Position numbers and translations under genes: made by a program. DNA of 64,000 nt, from NCBI GenBank assembly GCA_964420975.1, contig CAYQVH010000016.1, positions 19,088 to 83,087 on the forward strand. The letters are read 5' to 3'. This document shows positions 25,126-32,585 of the stretch, one piece after another. This DNA is from Accumulibacter sp964420975 (lineage in GTDB: Bacteria > Pseudomonadota > Gammaproteobacteria > Burkholderiales > Rhodocyclaceae). The first letter of the stretch is position 1, and every line of letters starts with the position of its first letter. The notes below the pieces were generated by a model that was not told where the DNA came from, did no database searches, and saw only the letters and a list, made by a program, of their open reading frames with translations.

Positions 25126-25935
25126 ATGAATCTGCCTGAAGACTCCTTCCTTTCGCACCTCGTCGAACTGCGTGATCGACTGATCCGCGCGTTGCTGGCG
25201 ATTGGCGTCGTCTTCCTCTGCCTCTTTCCCTGGGCGAAAGAGCTGTATGCTCTGCTGGCGCAGCCCTTGCTGGCGACTTTGCCGCAAGGCGGGCAGATGA
25301 TCGCCACCGACGTCGTCGGCGTCTTTCTGGTGCCGATGAAGGTGGCTCTGATGGTCGCCTTTCTGATCGCCTTGCCTTACGTGCTCTACCAGATTTGGGC
25401 TTTCGTCGCGCCGGGTCTTTATGCCCACGAAAAGCGCTTCGCTTTGCCGATGGTCGCCGCCAGCGTCGTGTTGTTTTTTGTCGGCATGGCCTTTGCGTAC
25501 TGGCTGGTTTTCCCGGTCGTCTTCGGCTTTATGGCGACGGTGGCTCCGGAAGGTGTCGCGTGGATGACCGACATCGAGAAGTACCTTTCTTTCGTGCTGA
25601 CCACGTTCATCGCCTTTGGCGTGACGTTCGAGGTGCCGGTGATCGTCGTCGTGCTGGTCCATGTCGGCATCGTCGATCTCGCCAGGCTGAGGGAATGGCG
25701 GCCGTATTTCATTGTTGGCGCGTTCGTGATCGCTGCCATCCTGACACCGCCCGACGTCATTTCGCAACTGATGATGGCGATCCCGCTTTGCCTGCTCTTC
25801 GAGTTGGGGCTTTTCCTGGCCCGTTTCGTCGGCCGGCGTGCGGCGGTCGCGCCGAGCGTCGCGGAACCGGCGGAGCGGAGCTTGGCTGACCATGATGCAA
25901 CCCAGCAACTGCCAGACTCCAAACCGGGTGATTGA
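25126..25935 (+). CDS. tatC: Sec-independent translocase protein TatC
   Basis: Polytopic core of the twin-arginine translocase that binds the RR signal peptide. The 269-residue protein has six predicted membrane helices and the N-terminal motif FLSHLVELRDRLIRAL, whose Glu is needed for signal recognition, and a conserved FVAPGLYAHEKR loop. The tail after residue 245 is polar. It ends the his-HIT-tat run and converges with the amidotransferase gene (35 bp apart, no clear hairpin). Confidence 0.97.
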   Translation: MNLPEDSFLSHLVELRDRLIRALLAIGVVFLCLFPWAKELYALLAQPLLATLPQGGQMIATDVVGVFLVPMKVALMVAFLIALPYVLYQIWAFVAPGLYAHEKRFALPMVAASVVLFFVGMAFAYWLVFPVVFGFMATVAPEGVAWMTDIEKYLSFVLTTFIAFGVTFEVPVIVVVLVHVGIVDLARLREWRPYFIVGAFVIAAILTPPDVISQLMMAIPLCLLFELGLFLARFVGRRAAVAPSVAEPAERSLADHDATQQLPDSKPGD

Positions 25936-25970
25936 TTCCCGTTGCGGCGGACGCCGACCCCGTTGCCGGA

Positions 25971-26771
25971 CTACGCGGTCTCGGGTCCGGCGACCGTGCG
26001 TTGATGCCTGACCGGCTCGCCCTCGGCAAACAGCCACAGACTCCCTCGTTCCATCGTCGTCCACTGTTCGTTGTCGGTCAGCGGCAGCGTGGCAATCACG
26101 GCGACACGGTCTTTGATTGTGGTTACGGTGCTGAAATCTACCGTCACGTCCTCATCGCACAGGTGCGCGACGGTAAATGGCGCTTGCCGGATAATGTAGG
26201 CGAGGCGGGTCGAACAGTGCGCCAGCAGGCAGTCACCGTTCGACAGCAAATAGTTGCAGACGCCGCGTTGCCCGAGGTCGAGGGTCATCCGATGCAGCGC
26301 GGCAAAAAGTTTGTCGACCGTTGGCGGCTGGTTGCCGAACGCGTTGCGCAACTGTTGTAGCAGCCAGCAAAAAATGCGCTCGCTGTCGGTCTGGCCGACC
26401 GGAGTGAAACTGCCGTCGAGATTGGGCTGGAAGTCCGCAAGAGTGCCGTTGTGCGCGAAGATCCAGTAACGTCCCCAAAGCTCGCGCATGAAGGGGTGTG
26501 TGTTTTCGAGCGCAACGACGCCCTGGGTTGCCTTGCGAATATGCGCGACGACGTTCTTCGAATGGATCGGATAACTGCGCACCAATTCTGCGATCGGCGA
26601 GCTACACGAGGGCTGCGGGTCGAGAAAAACGCGTGCGCCGCGGCCTTCGAAGAAGGCGATTCCCCAGCCGTCGGCGTGTTCGTCGGTGACGCCGCCGCGC
26701 GCCTGGAAGCCAGCAAAGGAAAAGCAGATGTCGGTTGGTACGTTGCAGTTCATGCCGAGCAACTGACACAC
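25971..26771 (-). CDS. Class II glutamine amidotransferase (YafJ-like)
   Basis: A stand-alone N-terminal-nucleophile amidotransferase domain of 266 residues. After removal of Met1, Cys2 (MCQLLGMN) is the catalytic nucleophile; HADGWGIAFFE, VVAHIRKAT and the oxyanion segment FAHNGTLADF are typical. It lacks the synthase or asparagine-synthetase half seen in GlmS or AsnB, like E. coli YafJ and EgtC, so the ammonia acceptor is unknown. It lies 19 bp after the DegS-like protease gene on the same strand and is probably cotranscribed. Confidence 0.88.
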   Translation of the reverse strand: MCQLLGMNCNVPTDICFSFAGFQARGGVTDEHADGWGIAFFEGRGARVFLDPQPSCSSPIAELVRSYPIHSKNVVAHIRKATQGVVALENTHPFMRELWGRYWIFAHNGTLADFQPNLDGSFTPVGQTDSERIFCWLLQQLRNAFGNQPPTVDKLFAALHRMTLDLGQRGVCNYLLSNGDCLLAHCSTRLAYIIRQAPFTVAHLCDEDVTVDFSTVTTIKDRVAVIATLPLTDNEQWTTMERGSLWLFAEGEPVRHQRTVAGPETA

Positions 26772-26790
26772 GTTGAACCTCCTCCAGAAG

Positions 26791-27966
26791 CTACTCGCGC
26801 TCGCGTCGCTGTGGCGCCCGTTTGCCGATCTTCACCGTCGTTTCGAGCACATTGCTGTGACGACGCAACTTGAAGGTAACCGTCTCGCCAGGCTTCTGTC
26901 CGGCGATGAGATCGAGCATGACTTGCGGATTCTTGACCGCGTGTCCGCCGACCGCGAGCAGAATGTCTCCCGGCTTGATCCCTCCGGAGTCCGCCGGGCT
27001 GCCGCGCAAGACGCCGGCGATCAGGGCGCCGTTAGTGTCGGGCAGGCCGAAAGACTCGGCGAGCTCGGCCGAGATCTCCTGCGCCTCGACTCCGATCCAG
27101 CCTCGCGTCACGCTGCCGGTCTGGATGATCTGTTCCATGACGTTGCGGGCAATCGAGATCGGAATCGCAAAGCCGATACCGAGCGAGCCTCCGGAGCGCG
27201 AGTAGATGGCCGTATTGATGCCGATCAGATGACCTTGGCTATCGACCAGTGCGCCCCCCGAGTTGCCGGGATTGATCGCAGCGTCGGTCTGAATAAAGTT
27301 TTCGAACGCGTTGATGCCGAGATGCGATCGACCGAGCGCCGAGATGATCCCCATGGTGACCGTTTGTCCAACACCAAAAGGATTGCCGATCGCCAGGGTT
27401 ACGTCGCCGACGACAACGTTCTCCATCTGGCCGAGCGTGATCGCCGGCAACGACACGTCTTTGGCCCCGGGATCATTGATTTGCAACACGGCGAGGTCAG
27501 ATTCCGGGTCGCTGCCGACCAGGCGCGCGCTCAGGGCGCGTCCGTCACTGAGCGCAATTTCGATTTGATCAGCGGTTTCGACGACGTGAAAATTGGTCAG
27601 AACGTAGCCGTTTGGGCTGACGATGACTCCCGAACCGAGTCCGGAAGCTCGCGGCCCCTCACTGTCAGAACCATCCCCGAAGAAATGACGGAAGACCGGG
27701 TCGTCAAGCAAGGGATGGCGACGCATCCGTACCTTCTGCGAGGTGAAGATATGGACCACGGACGGCAGTGCCTTGCGTGCTGCTTCGCGAAACGAGGGTG
27801 CCGCGGACAGCGGTGCCGACGTCGTCGCTACTTCCTGGACGGCAACCACGCTGGCTGTCCCCAAGGTCGGTTTGCCCAGCCATTCGGGCTTCAGCGTGCT
27901 GATGACAAAGAAAAGCGCCAGCGCAACGGTGACCGTTTGTGCAAAAATCAGCCAGAGCCTGCGCAT
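26791..27966 (-). CDS. DegS-like membrane-anchored serine protease, one PDZ domain
   Basis: A 391-residue HtrA protease. A single N-terminal helix (residues 5-22) with no good cleavage site suggests a membrane anchor. The catalytic triad is His127 (TNFHVV), Asp157 (DPESDLAV) and Ser236 (GNSGGAL). One PDZ domain occupies about residues 285-375. Single-PDZ anchored architecture is that of DegS, which starts the sigma-E cascade by cutting RseA, but some single-PDZ HtrAs act as general proteases. It is divergent from the Nif3 gene with only 21 bp between start codons, and no rse genes are nearby. Confidence 0.9.
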   Translation of the reverse strand: MRRLWLIFAQTVTVALALFFVISTLKPEWLGKPTLGTASVVAVQEVATTSAPLSAAPSFREAARKALPSVVHIFTSQKVRMRRHPLLDDPVFRHFFGDGSDSEGPRASGLGSGVIVSPNGYVLTNFHVVETADQIEIALSDGRALSARLVGSDPESDLAVLQINDPGAKDVSLPAITLGQMENVVVGDVTLAIGNPFGVGQTVTMGIISALGRSHLGINAFENFIQTDAAINPGNSGGALVDSQGHLIGINTAIYSRSGGSLGIGFAIPISIARNVMEQIIQTGSVTRGWIGVEAQEISAELAESFGLPDTNGALIAGVLRGSPADSGGIKPGDILLAVGGHAVKNPQVMLDLIAGQKPGETVTFKLRRHSNVLETTVKIGKRAPQRRERE

Positions 27967-27987
27967 GGACCCATCCGGAGACCGTTA

Positions 27988-28734
27988 ATGAAACGCGATG
28001 AATTGACACGCTACCTGGACAATCTGCTGGAGGCAGGGCGCTTTCGGGATTATTGCCCAAACGGACTACAAGTGGAAGGACGGGCCGAGGTCGAGCGCGT
28101 GGTTGCCGGCGTCAGCGCCAGTCAGGCGCTGCTGGCCGCGGCGGTGGAGGTCGCTGCCGACGCGGTACTCGTTCACCACGGCTGGTTTTGGCGTGGCGAA
28201 GACGGCCGGGTGACCGGGATTCGCAAGCGACGCTTGCAGACGCTGCTGGCTCACGATATCAACCTGATCGCCTACCACCTGCCGCTCGATAGTCATCCAC
28301 AACTGGGCAACAATGCGCGGCTTGGCGAACGCCTCGGCTGGCTGGTGGAAGGCCGCTTTGGCGAGCAGGACATCGGGTGGGTCGGCCGCTTGCCCGCACC
28401 GATGACGCTGGCGGCGATGGCACGAGCCGTGGAAGCCGCGTTGCGACGTCCGCCACACGTGGTCGGCAACAGCGACTTACCGATCTACCGCGTCGCGTGG
28501 TGTTCCGGGGCCGCCCAGAACCTTTTTGAACAGGCGATTGCGCTCGGCGTTGACCTCTACCTCAGTGGCGAAATCTCCGAGCAGACGGTCCACTTGGCGC
28601 GCGAAGCGGGGGTCGCCTACATTGCGGCCGGTCACCACGCAACGGAACGCGATGGCGTGCGCGCCCTCGCCGGGCATCTGGCTGAGCGCTTCGGTCTTGA
28701 TTGCCGTTTCATCGATATCGACAACCCGATTTGA
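27988..28734 (+). CDS. Nif3-like dinuclear metal centre hexameric protein
   Basis: A 248-residue protein of the NIF3/YbgI (DUF34) family, which forms ring-shaped hexamers with a dimetal site. Metal ligands are visible in VLVHHGWFW (His-His) and YHLPLDSHPQLGNN, and in the C-terminal GHHATERDG. CPNGLQVEG near the N-terminus is diagnostic. E. coli YbgI has been linked to GTP cyclohydrolase-like and DNA-repair roles, none settled. ATG 27988 follows CCGGAGACC. It is next to the DegS-like gene on the other strand, a pairing I recall from other betaproteobacteria. Confidence 0.92.
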   Translation: MKRDELTRYLDNLLEAGRFRDYCPNGLQVEGRAEVERVVAGVSASQALLAAAVEVAADAVLVHHGWFWRGEDGRVTGIRKRRLQTLLAHDINLIAYHLPLDSHPQLGNNARLGERLGWLVEGRFGEQDIGWVGRLPAPMTLAAMARAVEAALRRPPHVVGNSDLPIYRVAWCSGAAQNLFEQAIALGVDLYLSGEISEQTVHLAREAGVAYIAAGHHATERDGVRALAGHLAERFGLDCRFIDIDNPI

Positions 28735-28753
28735 ATGCTCGCCAGGAGGCGCC

Positions 28754-29437
28754 ATGTCCTACGTCTTTCGTCCCCCCGCACCGATCGCCGTGGCCGTCGC
28801 TGGAGGCCAGGATCTTTTCCCGGTTCGACGGGTCTACTGCGTCGGCCGCAATTACGCCGAGCACGCGATGGAAATGGGGGCCGACGCGCGCGAACCGCCG
28901 TTTTTCTTCAGCAAGCCGGCCGATGCACTGGTGGCCGGCGGCGGCGACGTCCGCTATCCACCAGCGACGAGCAAGTTACAGCACGAGGTCGAGCTGGTGG
29001 TTGCCCTTGCGCGCGGGGGAAGTCAGTTGGCGGCGGAGCAAGCGCTCGCGTGTGTCTTCGGTTACGCGGTAGGTGTTGACCTGACGCGACGCGACTTGCA
29101 GCAACAGGCCAAGGAGAAGGGGCATCCCTGGGACATGGGCAAGGGCTTTGATCAGAGTGCACCGATCAGCGTGCTGCATTCGGTGGCCGAAGTGGGTCAC
29201 CCGACGCGGGCCGCCATCTGGCTGGACGTCAATGGCAAGCGGCAGCAACAGGGTGATCTGGGGCAGATGTCGTGGTCCGTCGCTGACGTCATTGCAAATT
29301 TGTCAGCCTACGTCGCGCTGGCCGCGGGTGACTTGATCTTTACGGGAACGCCATCCGGGGTATCGACGGTCGTCCGCGGCGACGTCCTGAGAGCCGGTAT
29401 CGAGGGTCTCGCCGAGCTGGAAGTGCGCTTGGTGTGA
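28754..29437 (+). CDS. Fumarylacetoacetate hydrolase family protein
   Basis: A 227-residue FAH-superfamily enzyme. Signature segments are YCVGRNYAEHAMEMG, the metal-binding LQHEVELVVALA (Glu), GYAVGVDLTRRDLQ, KGFDQSAP and IFTGTPSGV. Members of this size act as acylpyruvases, oxaloacetate decarboxylases or fumarylpyruvate hydrolases, so the substrate cannot be fixed. ATG 28754 follows AGGAGG, 19 bp after nif3, probably one transcript. Confidence 0.92.
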   Translation: MSYVFRPPAPIAVAVAGGQDLFPVRRVYCVGRNYAEHAMEMGADAREPPFFFSKPADALVAGGGDVRYPPATSKLQHEVELVVALARGGSQLAAEQALACVFGYAVGVDLTRRDLQQQAKEKGHPWDMGKGFDQSAPISVLHSVAEVGHPTRAAIWLDVNGKRQQQGDLGQMSWSVADVIANLSAYVALAAGDLIFTGTPSGVSTVVRGDVLRAGIEGLAELEVRLV

Positions 29438-29519
29438 TCGGCTGGCGGCCGTCGAGACGCCGCTTGCGCGATCATCTTTCTGATTCTTGTTTCTTATTCG
29501 GTGGAGGAGGGAGGCGAAG

Positions 29520-30044
29520 ATGCCGACGGACTGTAGTGTCAACAGGAAGCGTAGCCGCTGGTTTGCCGGCATGCATCTGGCGGCGGTGCTCGCCGGCGGT
29601 GTAATGGCCAGCCTGGCAATGGCGGAGGATATGGAGCCGCCGAGCAAGGGTCGAACGGTTTACGTCCCGATCTACTCGCTGCTTCGCTACGGCAATGTGG
29701 GGGCCGGCGGCGCTCCTGACAGCGCCCTGTTGTCGGTGCTGGTGAGCGTACGCAATACGGATCCCAACCAGCCGATTCGGATTGTCTCGGCGCCGTACTA
29801 CAACACCGAGGGTGTGCTGATTCGTAACTCGGTGCCGACGCCGAAAGTGGTTCCGCCGTTCGGCACTTTCGAACTGTTTGTCGAGTTGCGTGAAACCGTC
29901 GGGGGTTCAGGAGCCAACTATGCCATCAAGTGGGATGCTGCAACCGCCGTTTCGCCACCGATCATCGAGGCGCTGCATTCGCGCTTCCAGGCGGGCTACT
30001 CGGTCGCCTTCATTTCGCGTGGCAAGGCGATCTCCGAGCCATGA
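29520..30044 (+). CDS. Exported DUF3124 protein
   Basis: A 174-residue secreted protein of unknown function. Start ATG 29520 is preceded by a very purine-rich GGAGGAGGGAGG. The signal peptide runs to about residue 36 (FAGMHLAAVLAGGVMASLAMA) after a Lys/Arg-rich N-region. The mature part has the DUF3124 pattern: YVPIYSLLRYGN, SVRNTDPNQPIRI and FELFVELRETVGGSGANY, which looks like an immunoglobulin-like beta fold. Family members often sit near respiratory or c-type cytochrome genes. Here it precedes the Gx transporter by 53 bp. Confidence 0.82.
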   Translation: MPTDCSVNRKRSRWFAGMHLAAVLAGGVMASLAMAEDMEPPSKGRTVYVPIYSLLRYGNVGAGGAPDSALLSVLVSVRNTDPNQPIRIVSAPYYNTEGVLIRNSVPTPKVVPPFGTFELFVELRETVGGSGANYAIKWDAATAVSPPIIEALHSRFQAGYSVAFISRGKAISEP

Positions 30045-30097
30045 CCTGTGGCGACCCGGCGATCCGTCCTTGTCGTCGGCTCGGTTAACCGACGCGC

Positions 30098-30670
30098 GTG
30101 CCTCCGAACCCTCCAGGCGGTCCTCTGGTTCGACTGACCGCGACCGCCGAGGACCAGCGCATCGCCCGGTTGACCGTGGCAGCGGTTGGCCTGTCGTTGG
30201 TCGATGCAGCGATCCCGCTGCCAGTGCCCGGTGTCAAGCCTGGTTTGGCCAACATCGTCGTGCTGGTGGTCCTGGCCCGTTATGGATGGGTCGCCGCAGC
30301 CTGGGTCAGCGGTCTGCGGATCGTTGCCTGCAGCCTGCTGCTAGGCTACTTCCTTTCGCCGGGATTCTTCATGAGTGCCAGCGGCGCCGCTTGCAGTCTG
30401 TTCGCCCTGGCGTTCACTCGCCGCCTGCCTCGGCGCTGGTTTGGACCGGTCAGCTGGAGCATCGTGGCGGCTTTTTCCCACATCGCGGGACAGCTTGCGC
30501 TGGCACGACTGTGGTTGATTCCGCACGATGGCCTCTTTCTGCTGGCTCCGCTGTTTGCGATGGCTGCCCTGGTTTTCGGCATCATCAACGGGCTCCTCGC
30601 CGCCCGTTTGCTGGCCGAGTCGCCCACGTCAACGGAGCGCGTTGCCGATGCTGAAACCAAGCGCGCCTGA
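30098..30670 (+). CDS. Gx transporter family membrane protein (HepS/component I-like)
   Basis: A 190-residue polytopic protein with about five or six membrane helices. IPLPVPGVKPGLANIVVLVVL near residue 40 is the hallmark of the family once called heptaprenyl diphosphate synthase component I and now grouped with ECF-type Gx transporters; the exact substrate is unknown. It starts with GTG at 30098, with no strong ribosome site. The last 23 bp overlap ubiX in another frame. Relatives often lie beside NusG-domain and ApbE/Rnf genes, which are not seen here. Confidence 0.82.
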   Translation: MPPNPPGGPLVRLTATAEDQRIARLTVAAVGLSLVDAAIPLPVPGVKPGLANIVVLVVLARYGWVAAAWVSGLRIVACSLLLGYFLSPGFFMSASGAACSLFALAFTRRLPRRWFGPVSWSIVAAFSHIAGQLALARLWLIPHDGLFLLAPLFAMAALVFGIINGLLAARLLAESPTSTERVADAETKRA

Positions 30671-31295
30671 CACCGTTTGCCTCGCGTTTACTGGTGCCTC
30701 GGGAATGCCTTACGGGGTTCGTCTGCTGCAATGCCTGCTCGCTGCGAATTGCCATGTGCAGTTACTCTACTCGCAGGTGGCGCAGATTGTCGCCCGTCAG
30801 GAAATAGGTCTCGACCTGCCGGCACGAGCGAGCGATGCGCGCTCATTGCTACTCGAACATTTCGGCATGAGCGATGGGCCTCTGGAGGTGTTCGGTCGTG
30901 AGCAGTGGTTCGCTCCAATCGCCAGCGGCTCGAATGCGCCCGATGCGATGGTCGTCTGTCCGTGTTCCATGGGGACCTTGGCGGCGATCGCCCAGGGTCT
31001 GGCGAGCAAGTTGATCGAGCGTGCCGCCGATGTCGTTCTCAAGGAGGGTCGCAAGCTGATCCTCGTTGCGCGCGAGACGCCATTGTCGATCATTCATCTC
31101 GAGAACATGTTGCGGCTGGCACGTGCCGGCGCGACGATCTTACCGCCGAATCCGGGCTTCTATCACCACCCGCAGGCAGTGACGGACCTGGTGGATTTCG
31201 TGGTTGCGCGGATCCTCGATCAACTCGGCGTCGCCCATACGCTGATCCCACGCTGGGGTGAAACGCCGTCGGGTGCGAACGATCCAGGTCCGTGA
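30648..31295 (+). CDS. ubiX: Flavin prenyltransferase UbiX
   Basis: Attaches a dimethylallyl group to FMN to make the prenylated FMN cofactor of UbiD-type decarboxylases, used in ubiquinone synthesis. The 215-residue flavoprotein shows LAFTGASGMPYGVRLLQ near the N-terminus, CPCSMGTLAAIAQG, the ETPLSIIHLENM motif and PPNPGFYHHP near the end. ATG 30648 overlaps the Gx gene and its stop overlaps the MFS start (GTGA), so the three genes are coupled. ubiD is not in the window. Confidence 0.94.
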   Translation: MLKPSAPDTVCLAFTGASGMPYGVRLLQCLLAANCHVQLLYSQVAQIVARQEIGLDLPARASDARSLLLEHFGMSDGPLEVFGREQWFAPIASGSNAPDAMVVCPCSMGTLAAIAQGLASKLIERAADVVLKEGRKLILVARETPLSIIHLENMLRLARAGATILPPNPGFYHHPQAVTDLVDFVVARILDQLGVAHTLIPRWGETPSGANDPGP

Positions 31296-32506
31296 GCAAC
31301 GCCCATCAGTCGTCGTTGCGTCTGATCGCCTACTTTTGTAGTGCGGAAGCTGCGTCGATGTCCGGCTTTGCGCTGGTGCCATCGCTGCTGCCCCGACTGA
31401 CCGCCGAATGGTCGCTGTCGGCGACTGCCGGCGGCTGGCTCAGCGGGTCGTTCTTCTTCGGCTATATTGTCGCTGTCCCCTTGCTCGCCAGTCTCACCGA
31501 TCGTTTTGACGCGCGGCGCGTCTATCTGGCGAGCGCCGGTACGAGTTCCATGGCCTTGCTCGGCTTCGCCGCGTTCGCCGACGGTCTTGGCAGCGCCGTG
31601 TTCTGGTGGTGGCTGGCGGGCCTTGGCCTTGCCGGCACCTATATGCCCGGCCTCAAGGCGCTTACCGATCGCTTGCCGCGCCCGGTGCAGTCGCGTGGTA
31701 CGGCGTGTTACACGGCCACTTTCGGCGTCGGCGCCGGAGTTTCGTACTTCTGGATCGAGTTGGCGCAGCCAAGCGTGACGTGGCCGTCCCTGTTCGTCGT
31801 CGCCAGCGGGTGTACGGCCTTGTCGCTGCTGCTCGTAACCTATGGCGTGACGTCAGTCAGCGTTGTCGCGCCGGCGGCCGGCCATCGGCGCCGCTGGTGG
31901 AGCGTGCTTCGCGATCGAAGAATTCTTGCTTATTGTGGTGGCTATTTCGGTCACAACTGGGAGCTTTTCGGATTTCGCGCCTGGCTCGTCGCCTTTCTGA
32001 CCTGGGTTCACGGGACGACTCCCCACACTTGGACGAGCCATCCGGGCGTGATCGCCGCCGTGGCGACTTTCCTTGCCGTTCCGGCCAGCGTTCTCGGCAA
32101 CGAGTGTGCGCATCGCTGGGGGCGTCAGCGCTGGTTGCGGTGGGTAATGCCGTGCTCGGCCTTGCTGGCGCTGGCGGTCGCGTCTTCGGTCGATCTCTCG
32201 CGGTCATCGCTGGTGTTACTGATCCTCGCTTATGCGGCATGCATGAATCTCGACTCGGCGGCACTGACGGCCGGTCTGTTGACCGAAACGGCGGCTGAAG
32301 TACGCGGAACCGCTCTGGCGCTCTATTCAACGATCGGCTTTACGGGGGCTTTCGTCGGTCCCGTGGTTTTCGGGGTGGCGCTCGATGCCTTCGGCAGCGG
32401 ACGCTGGCTCGGCTGGGCCGCTGCCTTCGTTGCGCTGGCGATCGGCGTCACTGGTGGGCGCTTGGCGATCGGTACGATCAAGGAGGCGGTTCCGCGTTCC
32501 CCGTGA
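31292..32506 (+). CDS. Major facilitator superfamily transporter
   Basis: A 404-residue inner-membrane transporter with about twelve hydrophobic segments. The loop between helices 2 and 3 has the MFS motif form LTDRFDARRVYL, and helix 5 contains GTACYTATFGVGAG. The two six-helix halves are separated by a basic cytoplasmic loop (GHRRRW) near residue 195. The start is GTG 31292, overlapping the ubiX stop. The specificity cannot be inferred; the operon setting with ubiX does not clearly point to a substrate. Confidence 0.88.
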   Translation: MSNAHQSSLRLIAYFCSAEAASMSGFALVPSLLPRLTAEWSLSATAGGWLSGSFFFGYIVAVPLLASLTDRFDARRVYLASAGTSSMALLGFAAFADGLGSAVFWWWLAGLGLAGTYMPGLKALTDRLPRPVQSRGTACYTATFGVGAGVSYFWIELAQPSVTWPSLFVVASGCTALSLLLVTYGVTSVSVVAPAAGHRRRWWSVLRDRRILAYCGGYFGHNWELFGFRAWLVAFLTWVHGTTPHTWTSHPGVIAAVATFLAVPASVLGNECAHRWGRQRWLRWVMPCSALLALAVASSVDLSRSSLVLLILAYAACMNLDSAALTAGLLTETAAEVRGTALALYSTIGFTGAFVGPVVFGVALDAFGSGRWLGWAAAFVALAIGVTGGRLAIGTIKEAVPRSP

Positions 32507-32520
32507 CTTGGCGACACCGG

Positions 32521-32541
32521 CCGCTGGTCGTCGGCCAGCGG
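32521..32541 (+). terminator. Inverted repeat after the MFS gene, weak terminator candidate
   Basis: CCGCTGG (32521-32527) and CCAGCGG (32535-32541) form a 7-bp stem 15 bp after the MFS stop, and a second palindrome, CTTCGCCGGCGAAG, follows at 32555-32568. Neither has a T-run, so intrinsic termination is doubtful. Confidence 0.3.
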
Positions 32542-32585
32542 GTCGCCGCCTTGCCTTCGCCGGCGAAGTCTTGCAGTATTGAGCG

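Noticed and set aside
24850..26064. A 404-codon minus-strand frame across tatB and tatC
   Set aside because: Antisense to clear tat genes. The hydrophilic translation full of Asp/His/Arg is a reverse image of membrane helices.
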